Origin: Chloroflexota bacterium
GTDB lineage: Bacteria; Chloroflexota; Limnocylindria; Limnocylindrales; CSP1-4
NCBI GenBank assembly: GCA_016191425.1
Contig: JACPOR010000019.1
Location: 32,739-96,738 of the forward strand
DNA: 64,000 nt
Direction: 5' to 3'
The notes below the pieces were generated by a model, which was given only the letters and a program-made list of their open reading frames with translations, had not been told where the DNA came from and ran no database searches. Of this stretch, positions 29,443-38,977 are shown piece by piece; the first letter of the stretch is position 1, and each line of letters begins with the position of its first letter. The translations under genes and the position numbers were made by a program.

Positions 29443-31254
29443 TCAGCGGCGGTAGATCGAGACGGACGTTCGGGGCGAAGCATCGAACTGTTCAACGAGG
29501 ACTGGTTGCCCCCCGGTCGCATCGTTCGATGTGAGTCGGCCGAGCAGGCTCCTCTCGGCCGGCCCGCCGCAAGACTCGCCAAGGACCTCCTCAAAGAGCC
29601 GGTCGCAGACGATCACGATGTCCGCGCCATCGACCAGCGGGAGACTCGCTGATTCGACACCCATCGAGATTCGTGCCGACCCACCGGCCGCGATGATCGG
29701 GAAGCCGATGCCCTCGGCCGACTTGAAGTCCGGGACACTCCTGACATCGAATGTCACGCCCGGCGCCGCGGCGACGATCCGTTCGCCGGCTGCCTTCGCG
29801 GCAGGCCATCCACCGTTCGACTGCGTTTCCGGCGGCCAGCGGCTGACATCGAGGGCCACCAGGGCCACCAGGGCGACACTGGCCAGGAGGCGGGCAGCGC
29901 GGTCGACGATCGCCTCGGGTCCGCTACCGGCAGCCAAGGATCGCATGGAGAGGGCCACGAGGATCACGACCACCGGGTCCATGAATGCGTGATAGTGGTC
30001 ATTGGGAAGTCCGATAACCACGGTCTGCAGCGATGGCGCCAGCACGGACAGCGCGCTCGCCGTCCAGAGGACCGTGAACCCAAGCCAGCGTGCGGCGGAC
30101 CGCTGCTCCCCGCGACCGCCGATCATCAGCCAGATCCCCAGGACGAGCGCCACGCTGACGGTCAGGATCGCGGCGAACGGCGCAGAAGTCACGAGCCCCA
30201 CGAGCGGCCAGCCGATGATCCGAAGGCCCGTGAAGACGAGGCGCTCGATCGGGTCAAGGTTCCCGCCACCGCCCCCCGACCGGAGGTACTCGATGACGCG
30301 GTCCGTCTCGAGGAAGTCGGTCTGAAGCTCATGGACGATCAGCGGCACGAACAGGACCAGAACGACCGCGAACCCGGCCACGAGGCACGCGATGGTCGCC
30401 CGGACCCGAGCGAAATCTCCGGCCCTCGAGGCGCGCGCCGCTTCTGCGATACCCAGGGCGACGATCGGAGGCAGGAACACGATGCCAAGGACGTGCAGCT
30501 GCACGACCATACCCGCACTCGCCACGGCAAGCGTCGACCACCGGGCCCGGCCCGTGGCCCGCGCGTGCCACGCTGCGGCGAGCGACACGACCGCGAAGAA
30601 GGGTATGGGATTCGGGTTCCAGATGAATGTCGATTCCTCGACCGCGGCGGGCGAGACGGCAAGCAACAACCCCGCGATGGCGCCCGCCGTGCGACCGCCG
30701 ATGGCCCTTGCCAGCCACCAGGTGACACCGACGGCGGCAATGCCGAAGAGGGCGATCTCGAACAGGACCGCGAGGGGATCCCCTCCGGACAACCACGCGA
30801 ATGGAGCAAGCAGGTAGTAGTACGCCGCGCCGTGGTGGAAGTTGCCGATCGAGGTGGGCGGACCGAGGAGCGGGATCTGCCCGTCACGGACGAGGCGGAG
30901 CAGGACCAGCATGTCGTGACCCTGATCACCGTCGAAGTCGCCGCGACCGGCCAGGCCGGGGAGGCGGGCCAGCGCTGCGAGCGCGAGGAGCACCAGGAGC
31001 ACGACGCGGTCGCGCTCGTAGAGGGCGTGAACCGTCCGCCCGAGACGCGACCGAGGACCCGCGTCGTCCAATCCGCCGCCCGACCCGCCGTCGAATCCGC
31101 CGCCCGACCCGCCGCCCGACCCGGTCGGGAGGACCGGCCGGCGCCCGACCTGCATCTCGTCCGGGACGATGCGAGTGCCCTCCACCTGATCTCGACCGGA
31201 CTCGAGTGGCCCTCCGCGGCCAGCCTGGCGAACAGGACTGCGAGGGACGGTCAC
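29443..31254 (-). CDS. GT-C fold membrane glycosyltransferase (ArnT/PMT-like)
   Basis: Large membrane protein with about eleven or twelve helices and a soluble C-terminal domain. The first outer loop carries GDFDGDQGHDML, the acidic motif expected for the catalytic base of GT39/ArnT-type enzymes that use polyprenyl-phosphate sugars. The first 70 residues are poorly ordered with a Gly-rich stretch (GGGSGGGFDGGSGGG), so a start nearer residue 65 is possible. Acceptor unknown. It converges with the XRE gene. Confidence 0.7.
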   Translation of the reverse strand: MTVPRSPVRQAGRGGPLESGRDQVEGTRIVPDEMQVGRRPVLPTGSGGGSGGGFDGGSGGGLDDAGPRSRLGRTVHALYERDRVVLLVLLALAALARLPGLAGRGDFDGDQGHDMLVLLRLVRDGQIPLLGPPTSIGNFHHGAAYYYLLAPFAWLSGGDPLAVLFEIALFGIAAVGVTWWLARAIGGRTAGAIAGLLLAVSPAAVEESTFIWNPNPIPFFAVVSLAAAWHARATGRARWSTLAVASAGMVVQLHVLGIVFLPPIVALGIAEAARASRAGDFARVRATIACLVAGFAVVLVLFVPLIVHELQTDFLETDRVIEYLRSGGGGGNLDPIERLVFTGLRIIGWPLVGLVTSAPFAAILTVSVALVLGIWLMIGGRGEQRSAARWLGFTVLWTASALSVLAPSLQTVVIGLPNDHYHAFMDPVVVILVALSMRSLAAGSGPEAIVDRAARLLASVALVALVALDVSRWPPETQSNGGWPAAKAAGERIVAAAPGVTFDVRSVPDFKSAEGIGFPIIAAGGSARISMGVESASLPLVDGADIVIVCDRLFEEVLGESCGGPAERSLLGRLTSNDATGGQPVLVEQFDASPRTSVSIYRR

Positions 31255-31429
31255 GCGCCGGCCTCGTGCTTGTGGTCAACCGGCACAGGGCCCGGAGCCT
31301 CACGCATGCGGCCCGGACCTCGGCCAAAGGACGCGACGCCTCGGGCACGTCGCTCCGGACCCTTTGGCACCGCGCTCGGACCCTCGTGGCACCGCGCTCG
31401 GAGCCTCGGGCCTGCCGGTCCGAGTGGGG

Positions 31430-31609
31430 AGCCCGAGACTCGTCGTTTCGGGCACGCGGCCCCGATCGTGGCGCAGGCAGCGTCCGTGCTCCGAGTGGGG
31501 AGCCCAGGATTCAGCGTTTCAGGCACCCGGCGCCGGAGCCCAAGTCTCGGCGTTTCAGGCACGCGGCGGGGGCCCAAGTTTCGGCGTTTCAGGCATGCGG
31601 CCCCGATCG
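31430..31609. repeat. Four degenerate 32-39 bp repeats
   Basis: Copies at 31430-31468, 31501-31534, 31537-31568 and 31571-31609 share gcgtttcaggcacgcgg with small changes. The flank ccgagtggggagccc occurs at 31420-31434 and 31491-31505. The spacing is irregular and the units diverge, so it is not a CRISPR. No gene is credible between 31255 and 31682. Confidence 0.8.
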
Positions 31610-31682
31610 CGGGCAGGGATCTTCGACCTGTTTCGACGGAATCGTCGCCGATGGTCAGGTGGAAGCACCGGGACATCGTACG

Positions 31683-32108
31683 ATGCCGGCCATGCCTCAT
31701 GACGCACCGACCACGTCCATGGGTGATGGTGCCATGGCCTCGAGCGGCAATGGCACCACCCTCGCCGGCGACGATCCTTCCGCACCACCGGGCCATGACG
31801 TCACCGCGCTCGCGCCACCGGCCTGGGAACCGGATCATCCCGATTTCGAGGCGCGCGTCATTCGTGCATTCATCCGGGCTGGTCGGCTCGTGTCCATCCC
31901 GGCGCGGGAGCGGAAGAAGCTCGTGATCTACAGGTATCTCCTGGAGGAGGTCCTCCCGGACCCGAACGAGACTGTGCACGAGCGGGACCTGAACATGCGC
32001 CTGGCTCTCTGGCATCCCGATGTTGCGACCATCCGCAGAGCGCTCGTCGACCTCAAGCTTGCCCGTCGCGACAGGACGGGCTATCAGCGATCCGTGCCGC
32101 GTCGCTAG
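31683..32108 (+). CDS. DUF2087 domain protein
   Basis: The product of about 141 residues has a disordered N-terminus followed by a DUF2087 domain: VIRAFIRAGRLVSIPARERKKLVIYRYL, split over two strands/helices, then ERDLNMRLALWHPDVATIRRALVDLKLARRDRTGYQR. The domain is a winged-helix-like module often joined to regulators; its function is unproven. I start at ATG 31683; ATG 31692 is equally possible. The open frame extends far upstream through the repeats but that part is not protein-like. Confidence 0.75.
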   Translation: MPAMPHDAPTTSMGDGAMASSGNGTTLAGDDPSAPPGHDVTALAPPAWEPDHPDFEARVIRAFIRAGRLVSIPARERKKLVIYRYLLEEVLPDPNETVHERDLNMRLALWHPDVATIRRALVDLKLARRDRTGYQRSVPRR

Positions 32109-32597
32109 CGGCGCCGCGATCTGCCGCACCACGCGGGCTGCTGCGCGGTCGGCCCGTCCGCCCGAGCGCGCTGCCGGCGCCGCCGTGCCCGGGCGCGCTG
32201 CCGCCGTGCCCGAGCGCGCTGCCGCGCGGTCACTCATAACGGTGCCCAGAATCGCCAATATCCTGGCTTCTGCTCCTGCGAGGAGCACTATCCGGATCTC
32301 AGCGGCGCGAATCAGCCGTCCGGACGATGTCCTCGCCGTTGTTCGAGTTCGGTCCATGCGGGACCGGCCGCCGAGCCGCGGCACGGCCGGCCGAAGTGAC
32401 TCGAAGAACCCGGGTAGTGCTCCCCCGACGAGCACAGGCCAGGAAACCGCGACGATTCCAGCCCTTCCGCGCCGGATCACGCGCCCCGAGTCAGCGGCGA
32501 CTCACGCGCCCCGGTTCCCCCACCCGATTCGCGCCCATCGGCTTCGCCGAGGATCCTGCCCCTCGCGCTGCCTCAACGCCGGCCCCGCGGTTCCACG
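32109..32597. other. GC-rich spacer without a recognisable gene
   Basis: 489 bases between DUF2087 and hpf, which converge here. At 32161-32229 a unit close to cccgagcgcgctgccg recurs three times. A 6-bp hairpin (TGCTCC/GGAGCA, 32271-32287) could terminate transcription. Several frames are open only because of base composition; I see no gene I can support. Confidence 0.55.
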
Positions 32598-33155
32598 TCA
32601 GCGGCCGCTGATCCCCGGTTCGATGAGTCCGAGATCACCGTCCCGCCGCCGGTACAGGATGGCGACGCGCTCATCCTCGGCGTTCACGAAGACGAAGAAG
32701 TCATGGTCGAGTTCGTCCATGCGGACCGCGGCGTCCTCCTCGAACATCGGCTCGATGTCGAAGCGCTTGACCTTGACGATCCTCCGCGCCTTCGGGCCGT
32801 CCGAATCGCCGTCCGCCAGGGCCCGCATGATGGCCTTCTCCTGGACGGGTCGAGCCCGGACGCGGGGCTTCTCCTTGAAGTCGACGGCGCGCCGCTCGAC
32901 CTTGTCGAGCACCTCATCGATGCCCGCCCGGTGGGTTGCCGCGGCTGCGCGCCCCCGCAGGACGCGCCCGTCGATCGTGAGAGTGACCTCGACGATGTGG
33001 GAGTCGTCCGTGCTCCGATGCTGCTCCAGCGAGAGCTCCACCAGGGCGTCGCTACGTTCGTCCAGTATCCGCTCCAACCGGGCGAACTTGCGTTCGGCGT
33101 AGGCGCGGTCGCTGTCGTGGACGTCGAAGTTCTTGCCCTTGACGATGGTTCTCAC
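32598..33155 (-). CDS. hpf: Long-form ribosome hibernation promoting factor
   Basis: Inactivates ribosomes as 100S dimers in stationary phase. Residues 1-100 are the S30AE domain (VRTIVKGKNFDV start, RKFARLERIL) and the last 55 residues the dimerisation domain (KRFDIEPMFEEDAAVRMDEL, FFVFVNAEDERVAILYRRRDGDLGLIEP), so this is the long form. I chose GTG 33155 because GGGAGGT lies at ideal spacing; the open frame begins 24 bases earlier. The gene stands alone between repeat-rich spacers. Confidence 0.92.
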   Translation of the reverse strand: MRTIVKGKNFDVHDSDRAYAERKFARLERILDERSDALVELSLEQHRSTDDSHIVEVTLTIDGRVLRGRAAAATHRAGIDEVLDKVERRAVDFKEKPRVRARPVQEKAIMRALADGDSDGPKARRIVKVKRFDIEPMFEEDAAVRMDELDHDFFVFVNAEDERVAILYRRRDGDLGLIEPGISGR

Positions 33156-33270
33156 CGTTGGACCTCCCGAGCTCGACACGGTTCATCTGTGGTCGGCGCT
33201 CATCGGCGTCTGAAGGGCGAACGCCCATTCACGCCCCGTCCGTCGAGTATATCCCGAGCCCCATGCGGCT

Positions 33271-33424
33271 CCGTTCGGGCCCCACGCGTCTCCATTCGGG
33301 CGCGTTCTACCCCCGTACGAGCCATTCGGTTCCTTCGCTGCCCGTTCGGGGCCCTTCTGACCTCATTCGGGCCCCACTCGGGCCCAATCGGGAATGTGCG
33401 GCCCCATTGGGCCTCATTCGGGCC
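33271..33424. repeat. Cluster of about eight CATTCGGGCC-like motifs upstream of hpf
   Basis: Variants of CATTCGGGCC occur near 33271, 33292, 33321, 33341, 33362, 33375, 33402 and 33414, at irregular spacing of 10-30 bases. They fill the 282-base gap between comF and hpf, which holds no gene. Confidence 0.75.
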
Positions 33425-33437
33425 GTTGCGCCGCCCT

Positions 33438-34151
33438 TCAGCGCTTCCTCGCCACGGTGATGGCCGAGACCGCGCACGCGCCAGCGTCGAGGAGCGTCGT
33501 GGCGCACGCGGAGAGCGTGCTGCCGGTGGTGAGCACGTCGTCCACCAGGACGATCCAGGGAGTGCCGCTCGGCCCGACGCCGGGTGGCAGCCGCGCGCCG
33601 GGCCGCACGCGGAACGCTCCGCGGACATTGCGTCCCCGGGAGGTCCGATCGAGGTCGAATTGGGCGATCGTGTGACGCACCCGCTCGAGTAGATCGTCGC
33701 GAACCGGCAACCCGAGATGTGCGCTCGCCTCCCGGGCGATCAGGGCCGCCTGATCGTAGCCGCGGTCCCGGATGCGATCGGCGGAAGCGGGAACGGGGAC
33801 CATGACGTCGCCGCCCGCACCGGCGCGAGCCCAGCGGCGGGCCACGGCACGGCCGGCCGGACCAGCAATACGGCGCTCACCGCCGTACTTGAGTGCGTGC
33901 AGAGCTCGGCGGGTCACGCCACTGAATGATGCGCACCACTCCACCTGGACGAGCGGCGCGGGGACTTCGCCGGGCAGGCCGACGGGGATCCCGGGCGCGA
34001 GGGCGAGGCGGGCGTCGAGCGCCGGCTCACATTGGGCACACAATGCGTCCCCTTCGACCCCGCAACCGGCACACGTCGCGGGCAACGCGAAATCCAGGAC
34101 CAGCCCGGCAGCGGCGCTGAACCTCTTCGTGAAGCCCCCGATGTTCGCCAT
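33438..34151 (-). CDS. comF: ComF family phosphoribosyltransferase-like protein
   Basis: Competence-type protein of about 237 residues. It has the N-terminal zinc ribbon (CAGCG..GDALCAQC), the CASFSGVTRRALHALKYGGE linker and the PRPP-binding loop VLVDDVLTTGST. ComF helps single-strand DNA uptake in naturally competent bacteria, but many carriers are not known to be competent. I prefer ATG 34151 (MANIGGFTKRF); the open frame begins 93 bases earlier in a Pro/Gly/Arg-rich stretch. Confidence 0.88.
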   Translation of the reverse strand: MANIGGFTKRFSAAAGLVLDFALPATCAGCGVEGDALCAQCEPALDARLALAPGIPVGLPGEVPAPLVQVEWCASFSGVTRRALHALKYGGERRIAGPAGRAVARRWARAGAGGDVMVPVPASADRIRDRGYDQAALIAREASAHLGLPVRDDLLERVRHTIAQFDLDRTSRGRNVRGAFRVRPGARLPPGVGPSGTPWIVLVDDVLTTGSTLSACATTLLDAGACAVSAITVARKR

Positions 34152-34218
34152 CGACGAATGGTCACGCGGGCCACTGGCCGCGGACGTACGCGGCCCGACG
34201 CTGCCCCTTATCCGTGAA

Positions 34219-35129
34219 TCACCCGGGAGCGGCGGCCAGACCACGTTCCCGGTACCACGCCCGGGCCAACGGGACGACGGCGAGGAGGAGGCTGAAGGAG
34301 TTCGGCCAAAGGGTCGGGTTGGCGACCATGATCGCGATCACGACCCCGATTTCACCGACCCGACCGCCACGCCGTCCGGCAAGGACGGCGACCAGCGACC
34401 CTGCCGCCAGCCTCGCGAGATACGGGACTCCCGGCAGACCTGCGGTGTCGGACCCGGCCCGGTCAGACACGATGCGGAGGAAGTCGACCCACGCCGCGGG
34501 TGAGATGACGACGCTCAGGAAGAGCACCGCGAACCCTGCACCCGCCGTCAGGAGCGCCTCTCTGCGCCGACCCGCGGCCAGCAGATAGATGGGCCCAATC
34601 GCCGGGGCGATCTTCAGCGCCGCGGCAGGGATCCAGAATGCCCACGAGCGGCGGATGGCGAGCACCACGAGGACGGCCACCACCAGGTGGACGTTGCGCA
34701 CCCGGAGCTCGAGGGCCACCGGGAGGAATGCAATCAGGGCGAGCGCCACGAACACGTTGCGGTCGGCGAGCGCCCAGAGGCAGACGACCAGGGCTGCGGT
34801 CCAGAGGATCGTAAAGGCGAGGGGCGGCAACACGAGCGTGAACGGCGCCAGCACCTGGGCAATGATCGGTGGATACCAGAAGGCATACGGCTCGTTTGCG
34901 GGCGCGTTGACGTCGTACAGAGGCTGGCCGGCGATGAGGCGCTCGGCCGCGCCCCAGTGGCCTGCTCGTCGCCGAAGATCGGCCAGGCCGTGAACGCGAC
35001 GACGATCAGCAGGACGGCACCGATTGCCGCGAGCGCCAGCAGCGCCGGCGAGGGTCGCGGCCACCGCTCGCCGCTGTCGTCCGCTATCAACCCCGCCGCG
35101 ACCCCGGGCATCGGGCCCTCGTTCTGCAT
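34219..35129 (-). CDS. GT87 (DUF2029) membrane glycosyltransferase, frameshifted
   Basis: Polyprenyl-phosphate mannose-type GT87 family membrane protein. The N-terminus (MQNEGPMPGV, one helix, then WPIFGDEQA) reads in one frame from 35129; the remainder (HWGAAERLIAGQPLYDV to the end) in another. Paralogues at 48962 and 49816 have DANAYW and DAFAYW here, so one T missing between 34959 and 34958 on the coding strand would give DEQAYWGAAERL and a continuous protein of about 303 residues. A single-base deletion in the read or assembly, or a recent mutation, fits best. Confidence 0.7.
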
Positions 35130-35154
35130 ATCGTGGCAGAGCCTCCCTGCGTGA

Positions 35155-35562
35155 TCAGGAGATCCTGATCACGTCTCCGCGCTCGGTGCCCGACGCGGCG
35201 ATCGTCCCGACGGGGAGCTCAAGGCAACCGTCTGCCCCGCGCACCAGGGGTACCAGGCCAACCCATGGTCGGACCGCCGGTCGTGTCGCGAGGACGGCCC
35301 GCCCGCCATCCGGTCCGGGCTTGCCGAGGAACACCACGTCGATCGGAAACCGCATGAAGAACATGTGGATGCCGTTCGTGCCGGCAAGCCAGAGACCAGA
35401 CCCGCGTTCCAGTGACGCGCGGCCCATGAGGCCCATGAAGCGGGTCCACAGGCTTTCCGCATGTTCAAGACGTTCGGCGACGAGTGTGTCGCGGGTCAGG
35501 TTGCGCGCCTCTGGGCGCGGCTCTGGGCGCGGCTCTGTGCGCGGCTCCACGCCCGGCTCCAC
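35155..35562 (-). CDS. DUF192 family protein
   Basis: The product of 135 residues has the DUF192 core: TRFMGLMGRASLERGSGLWL, IHMFFMRFPIDVVFL, and VGTIAASGTERGD. The domain is small, usually exported or membrane-anchored, with unknown function. The first 20 residues are EPRTEPRPEPRPEAR, encoded by a 12-bp tandem repeat that also contains the GTG start, so the true start is uncertain. It begins six bases after the tadC stop and may be the last gene of the tad operon. Confidence 0.78.
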   Translation of the reverse strand: MEPGVEPRTEPRPEPRPEARNLTRDTLVAERLEHAESLWTRFMGLMGRASLERGSGLWLAGTNGIHMFFMRFPIDVVFLGKPGPDGGRAVLATRPAVRPWVGLVPLVRGADGCLELPVGTIAASGTERGDVIRIS

Positions 35563-35568
35563 GCGCGG
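35509..35568 (-). repeat. 12-bp tandem repeat at DUF192 start
   Basis: Five 12-bp units of the form ctc(t/c)(g/a)(g/t/c)gcgcgg occupy the gap to tadC and the first codons of the DUF192 gene, giving Glu-Pro-Arg-Pro repeats in the protein. Confidence 0.9.
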
Positions 35569-36498
35569 CTAACCGCCCGTGTTGCCGAGGTTGCCGATGA
35601 TCAGGATGATGGCCGGTCCAAGGATGACGATGAACAGGGCGGGGAAGATACAGCCCACGAGCGGGAACAGCATCTTGATCGGCGCCTTGGCCGCCTGTTC
35701 CTCGGCCCGCTGGCGTCGCTCGATGCGGAGCTGCTCGGACTGGACCTGGAGGACCTTGGAGATCGACACGCCCAGCTGCTCGGCCTGGATGATGGCGCCG
35801 ATGAAGTTGGTCAGCGGCTGAACCTCGGTCCTCGGGACGATGTCGCGGAGCGCCTCGCGGCGCACCTTGCCGACCCGGACCTCCGCCAGCGCTCGACGGA
35901 ACTCGTCGATGAGCGGCCCCTTCATCTTCTCGACGACCTTGCCGAGGGCCGCGTCGAAACCGAGGCCGGCGCGAACGGAGATCGTCAGGAGGTCGAGGGC
36001 ATCGGGAATCTGGAGAAGCACGAGCTTCTGACGCTTCTTGACGCGTCCACTCAACCAGAATTCGGGCAGGATGTAGCCGATCCCGAGGCCCAACACTCCG
36101 ATCACGATGCCGCCGAAGAAGTTCTGGCCGAGAAGTCCGAAGACCACGAACAGGATGCCGGATGTCGCGATCGCCCCGATCGCCTTGATGCCCAGCCAGT
36201 CGCCGGTCCGCATCTCGCCGGGGTTGCCGGCCAGCGCGAGCCGCTTCTCTGTACGCTCGCTGAAGTTGGACGACGTGATCCGTGCCACGCTCGAGGAAAG
36301 GCGTCCGGCGAGCGGTTTGACGGTCCGGTCGAAGAAGGGTTGCTGGAGCTCCAGCTCCTCCAGGTTCTTCGCCTGCATCGAGCCGAGCTGGGTGAGTCGG
36401 GCCTGGACCGGATCCACGGACCCGGAGCCGGCAAGCCCGTACGCGATCAGCAGGATGGCGATCGCGGCGACGACGGCGACGGTGATTGCGAGGGGCAT
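35569..36498 (-). CDS. tadC: Tad pilus inner-membrane platform protein TadC
   Basis: T2SS-F family platform protein that pairs with TadB at the base of the Tad pilus. The product of about 309 residues has an N-terminal helix, the T2SSF core (LQIPDALDLLTISVRAGLGFDAAL, EFRRALAEVRVGKVRREAL) and terminal helices. I start at ATG 36498, four bases after tadB; the open frame begins 39 bases earlier inside tadB. Confidence 0.9.
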   Translation of the reverse strand: MPLAITVAVVAAIAILLIAYGLAGSGSVDPVQARLTQLGSMQAKNLEELELQQPFFDRTVKPLAGRLSSSVARITSSNFSERTEKRLALAGNPGEMRTGDWLGIKAIGAIATSGILFVVFGLLGQNFFGGIVIGVLGLGIGYILPEFWLSGRVKKRQKLVLLQIPDALDLLTISVRAGLGFDAALGKVVEKMKGPLIDEFRRALAEVRVGKVRREALRDIVPRTEVQPLTNFIGAIIQAEQLGVSISKVLQVQSEQLRIERRQRAEEQAAKAPIKMLFPLVGCIFPALFIVILGPAIILIIGNLGNTGG

Positions 36499-36502
36499 CG
36501 CG

Positions 36503-37510
36503 CTAGACCTCGATGTCCACGATCTTCTGGATGGCAAAGAAGCCGATCATCATCATGAGGAGGCCGACGCCAAGGATGATGATCCCGGCCGGCAGTCCGC
36601 CTACCGCAACCTTCGCATCGAACATCGGATCGAAGAAAGTCGGGGCGGCGAGATAGATGAAGGCCGCCAGGCCGAACGGCAGGCCGGCCACCACGTAGCC
36701 GGACAGGCGCTGCTGGGCCGTCAAGGTCCGGATCTCGCCCTTGATCCGGACGCGCTCGCGGATCGTGTAGGCGATCGAGTCGAGGATCTCGGCAAGGTTG
36801 CCACCGACGGAGTGCTGGATGTTGATCGCGGTGGCCATCAACTCGAAGTCCTCAGACTTCATGCGGCGAACCATGTTCTCCATCGCGGCGTCGAACGGCA
36901 GGCCGAGGTTGACCTCACGGATCACGCGGCTGAACTCCGTAGAGATCGGCGGCCTGGATTCGCGGACGACCAGCTCGATCGCCTGCAGGAACGACGATCC
37001 GGCCCGCAACGCATTCGCGACCAGCGTGATCGTGTCCGGGAGCTGCTTGTTGAAGGCGTTGAGGCGACCAGACCTCCGACGATTCAGCCAGATCCGCGGA
37101 GCGAAGAACCCCAGGATCACGCCGCCGAGGAGGGCGATCGGACTCTGCAGGCTTGTCACCACGAAGCCGAGGACGAAGAACACGACGGGCGTGCCGACGG
37201 TCGTGGCGGCCCAGATCACGAGGTACTCGGAGACCTTCAGTTTCAGGTCGGCCCGGGCGAGCTCGCGGGCGAGATTCGCCCCGAAATCCCGCTCCTCGAC
37301 CGCCTTGTTGAGGGTGGCCAGCGCGGTGCTCTGGGCGATCAGCTCGGCCAGTCCCTCCGGCTTCGCCTTCCCCTTGTCCGGACGACCCGAGGCATAGCGC
37401 TCGAGGCGCGCGGTCACGCCTGCCGTACTCCCGCTGGACGCAACGCCGATCGCGATGAGGATGATCGCCACGGCCGCGATGCCGGCGACGACGAGCGTGA
37501 GGCCGTTCAC
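36503..37510 (-). CDS. tadB: Tad pilus inner-membrane platform protein TadB
   Basis: T2SS-F platform protein of 335 residues. Diagnostic stretches are LPDTITLVANALRAGSSFLQAIE, EFSRVIREVNLGLPFDAAM and LMATAINIQHSVGGNLAEIL, with helices at both ends. It starts at a GTG and lies between cpaF and tadC with small gaps, all on one transcript. Confidence 0.92.
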   Translation of the reverse strand: MNGLTLVVAGIAAVAIILIAIGVASSGSTAGVTARLERYASGRPDKGKAKPEGLAELIAQSTALATLNKAVEERDFGANLARELARADLKLKVSEYLVIWAATTVGTPVVFFVLGFVVTSLQSPIALLGGVILGFFAPRIWLNRRRSGRLNAFNKQLPDTITLVANALRAGSSFLQAIELVVRESRPPISTEFSRVIREVNLGLPFDAAMENMVRRMKSEDFELMATAINIQHSVGGNLAEILDSIAYTIRERVRIKGEIRTLTAQQRLSGYVVAGLPFGLAAFIYLAAPTFFDPMFDAKVAVGGLPAGIIILGVGLLMMMIGFFAIQKIVDIEV

Positions 37511-37533
37511 TTCGACGCTTCCCTCCGTCTTCC

Positions 37534-38931
37534 CTAGAACCCGAAGACGGCTTGCGGCAGGTGGATGCCCTGGGCTTCGAATCGCTCGACGAACTTCGGC
37601 CGGATACCGGTCGGCTTGAGGCGGCCCTGGATCTTCCCGTCGATGACGCCGGTCTGCTCGAACACGAAGACGTCCTGCATGACGATGACATCACCCTCCA
37701 TGCCCTGGACCTCGGTGATGTGGGTGATCCGTCGGGTGCCGTCCTTGAGGCGGGCCTGGTGGACGATGATGTCCACGGCCGAGGCGATCTGCTCGCGGAT
37801 GGCGCGAACCGGGAGGTCCACGCCGGCCATGAGGACCATCGTCTCGAGGCGGGACAGCATGTCGCGGGGGGTATTGGCGTGGCCCGTGGACAGGGAGCCG
37901 TCGTGGCCCGTGTTCATGGCCTGGAGCATGTCCAGGGCTTCTCCGGAACGACACTCCCCAACGACGATCCGATCGGGTCGCATGCGGAGCGCGTTGCGAA
38001 CGAGCTCCCGGATCGGGATGGCGCCCTTGCCCTCGATGTTGGGTGGGCGCGACTCGAGGGTCACCACGTGCTCCTGGCGAAGCTGGAGCTCGGCGGCATC
38101 TTCGATGGTCACGATCCGCTCGTCGTTCGGGATGAACGATGAGAGCACGTTCAGGGTGGTCGTCTTGCCGGACCCGGTGCCGCCGGAGACGAAGCCATTG
38201 AGGCGCGCCTCGACGCAGGCCCGGAGGAATTCGAACATCTCGGGGGTCGCGGTGCCGAAGCGGATCAGGTCGTCCACGGTGAAGGGGGTGGCCGCGAACT
38301 TCCGGATTGTGATGACGGGACCGACGAGTGAGAGGGGCGGAATGATCGCGTTGACGCGAGAACCGTCCGTCAGGCGGGCGTCGACCATCGGCGACGACTC
38401 GTCAACGCGGCGACCGATCGGGGCGATGATCCGGTCGATGATCCGCATCACGTGATCGTCGTTCTGGAAGACGACGTTCGTCAGTTCGAGTTTGCCGGCA
38501 CGCTCGATGTAGACCTGGCGTGGACCGTTGACCATGATTTCCGTGATCGACTCGTCACGGAGCAACGGTTCGAGCGGGCCGAGGCCGATGATCTCGTCGG
38601 TGATCTGCTCGAGCATCCGGACGCGTTCGGCGCGAGTGAGGGCCAGGCCCTCCTCGTCGATGACCTTGCCGAAGATCTCCTCGATCTGACGCCGGACCTC
38701 CACCTGGTTGGAGAGATCGAGCTTGGGATCGAGGTCCTGGATGACGCGACTCTGGATCCGGAACTTGACGTCACGGAAGGACTCGCGGATGGGTGCCTGG
38801 GACGAGAGGCGGGGCGACGATGCAGGGGGCGGCGTCGGGCCGCCGGGCGGTCCGGACGATGCCGGCACGCTCGGGCCATCGCCGGACTCCTGGCCCGGTC
38901 GCGCACTCTCAATTCGCTTCAGCAGGGACAT
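37534..38931 (-). CDS. cpaF: Tad pilus assembly ATPase CpaF/TadA
   Basis: Hexameric secretion ATPase that drives Tad pilus extension and retraction. The product of about 465 residues has a Pro/Ser-rich N-terminus, the conserved N-terminal domain (ITEIMVNGPRQVYIERAGKLE), Walker A GGTGSGKT at residues 250-257, IEDAAELQL, the His box and NTGHDGSLSTGHANTPRDML. I start at ATG 38931; 38940 is also possible. Confidence 0.95.
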   Translation of the reverse strand: MSLLKRIESARPGQESGDGPSVPASSGPPGGPTPPPASSPRLSSQAPIRESFRDVKFRIQSRVIQDLDPKLDLSNQVEVRRQIEEIFGKVIDEEGLALTRAERVRMLEQITDEIIGLGPLEPLLRDESITEIMVNGPRQVYIERAGKLELTNVVFQNDDHVMRIIDRIIAPIGRRVDESSPMVDARLTDGSRVNAIIPPLSLVGPVITIRKFAATPFTVDDLIRFGTATPEMFEFLRACVEARLNGFVSGGTGSGKTTTLNVLSSFIPNDERIVTIEDAAELQLRQEHVVTLESRPPNIEGKGAIPIRELVRNALRMRPDRIVVGECRSGEALDMLQAMNTGHDGSLSTGHANTPRDMLSRLETMVLMAGVDLPVRAIREQIASAVDIIVHQARLKDGTRRITHITEVQGMEGDVIVMQDVFVFEQTGVIDGKIQGRLKPTGIRPKFVERFEAQGIHLPQAVFGF

Positions 38932-38977
38932 CCCCAGCACCCCTTCCTCGCCCCCGAGGGCCGCGTTGTCATGCTAT

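Noticed and set aside
29081..29455. 124-codon plus-strand frame made of repeats
   Set aside because: It is open on both strands because repeat units are multiples of three; it overlaps the end of the real minus-strand gene.
31430..33424. CRISPR array as an explanation of the repeat clusters
   Set aside because: Units are degenerate, spacing is irregular, no spacers of constant size, and no cas genes in the window.
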